Shown piece by piece: positions 63,955 through 64,000 of a DNA stretch of 64,000 nucleotides. Numbering within the stretch: position 1 is the stretch's first letter; each line of letters opens with the position of its first letter. A program made the position numbers and the translations under genes. Source of the DNA: Yponomeuta sedellus (Eukaryota; Arthropoda; Insecta; Lepidoptera; Yponomeutidae). Below the pieces are notes generated by a model. The model had not been told where the DNA came from. It ran no database searches and saw only the letters and a list, made by a program, of their open reading frames with translations. The stretch spans positions 19,320,986-19,384,985 of the forward strand of contig OW203722.1 in assembly GCA_934045075.1 (NCBI GenBank). The letters run 5' to 3'.

Positions 63955-64000
63955 TTAAAAACCTATTCAGAGGCTAAAAATTCCACCCATGCCGGGATTC
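63955..64000 (-). repeat. tRNA-headed SINE (family 2), cut by the window edge
   Basis: AAAACCTATTCAGAGGCTAA then AAATTCCACCCATGCCGGGATTC, the reverse of the tail and B box of the copies at 37.96 and 56.7 kb. Confidence 0.75.

Overview
Host: an insect genome, most likely a moth or butterfly. There are no bacterial-style gene arrays. The two recognisable host genes are split into short exons by AT-rich introns with GT/AG junctions, and most of the rest is transposon debris. Two repeat signatures are the kind I associate with Lepidoptera: the 'CCACTGCTGGGCACAGGCC' type at 48.56 kb and the 'GCCTGTGCCCTGCAGTGGGAC' type at 32.15 kb. That taxonomic call is inference.

Layout. 1-10.5 kb: AT-rich sequence with SINE bodies and no gene I can name. 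10.745-15.928 kb: an apparently intact DIRS-type (tyrosine-recombinase) retrotransposon with identical 139-bp inverted terminal repeats, a textbook internal complementary region, a spliced gag, an RT/RNase H pol and a tyrosine recombinase, inserted in the middle of an older short repeat. 17-20.8 kb: a nest of insertions (THAP/YqaJ transposon relic, a TIR element with 5-bp target duplication, a SINE, a short repeat) that also holds a 47-bp minisatellite. 21.75-23.33 kb: a 5'-truncated LINE. 25.9-27.35 kb: weak evidence for the 5' end of an unrecognised minus-strand gene. 29.0-30.9 kb: two MITEs.

32.89-47.81 kb (minus strand): a complete six-exon PGAP2 homologue (288 aa; Frag1/DRAM/Sfk1 family, GPI-anchor lipid remodelling). 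Its 9.4-kb third intron is packed with a near-complete mariner, SINEs, a LINE fragment, a mariner deletion derivative, a 52-57-bp minisatellite and a piggyBac copy that lost its catalytic core. Its fifth intron keeps a decayed duplicate of part of exon 5.

50.5 kb to the right edge (plus strand): the 5' part of TTC17 (tetratricopeptide repeat protein 17), 11 phase-consistent exons coding 738 residues plus a tentative twelfth; the 3' end lies outside. Introns hold MITEs, SINEs, a perfect 26-bp hairpin and an 809-bp TTTA/TTTG/TTCG compound microsatellite that reads as open reading frames in all frames but is not a gene.

PGAP2 and TTC17 are transcribed divergently, about 2.7 kb apart. The least ordinary signal is a set of five regularly spaced 23-bp repeats inside the intron of the DIRS gag gene, whose first exon encodes an RS-rich (splicing-factor-like) segment.
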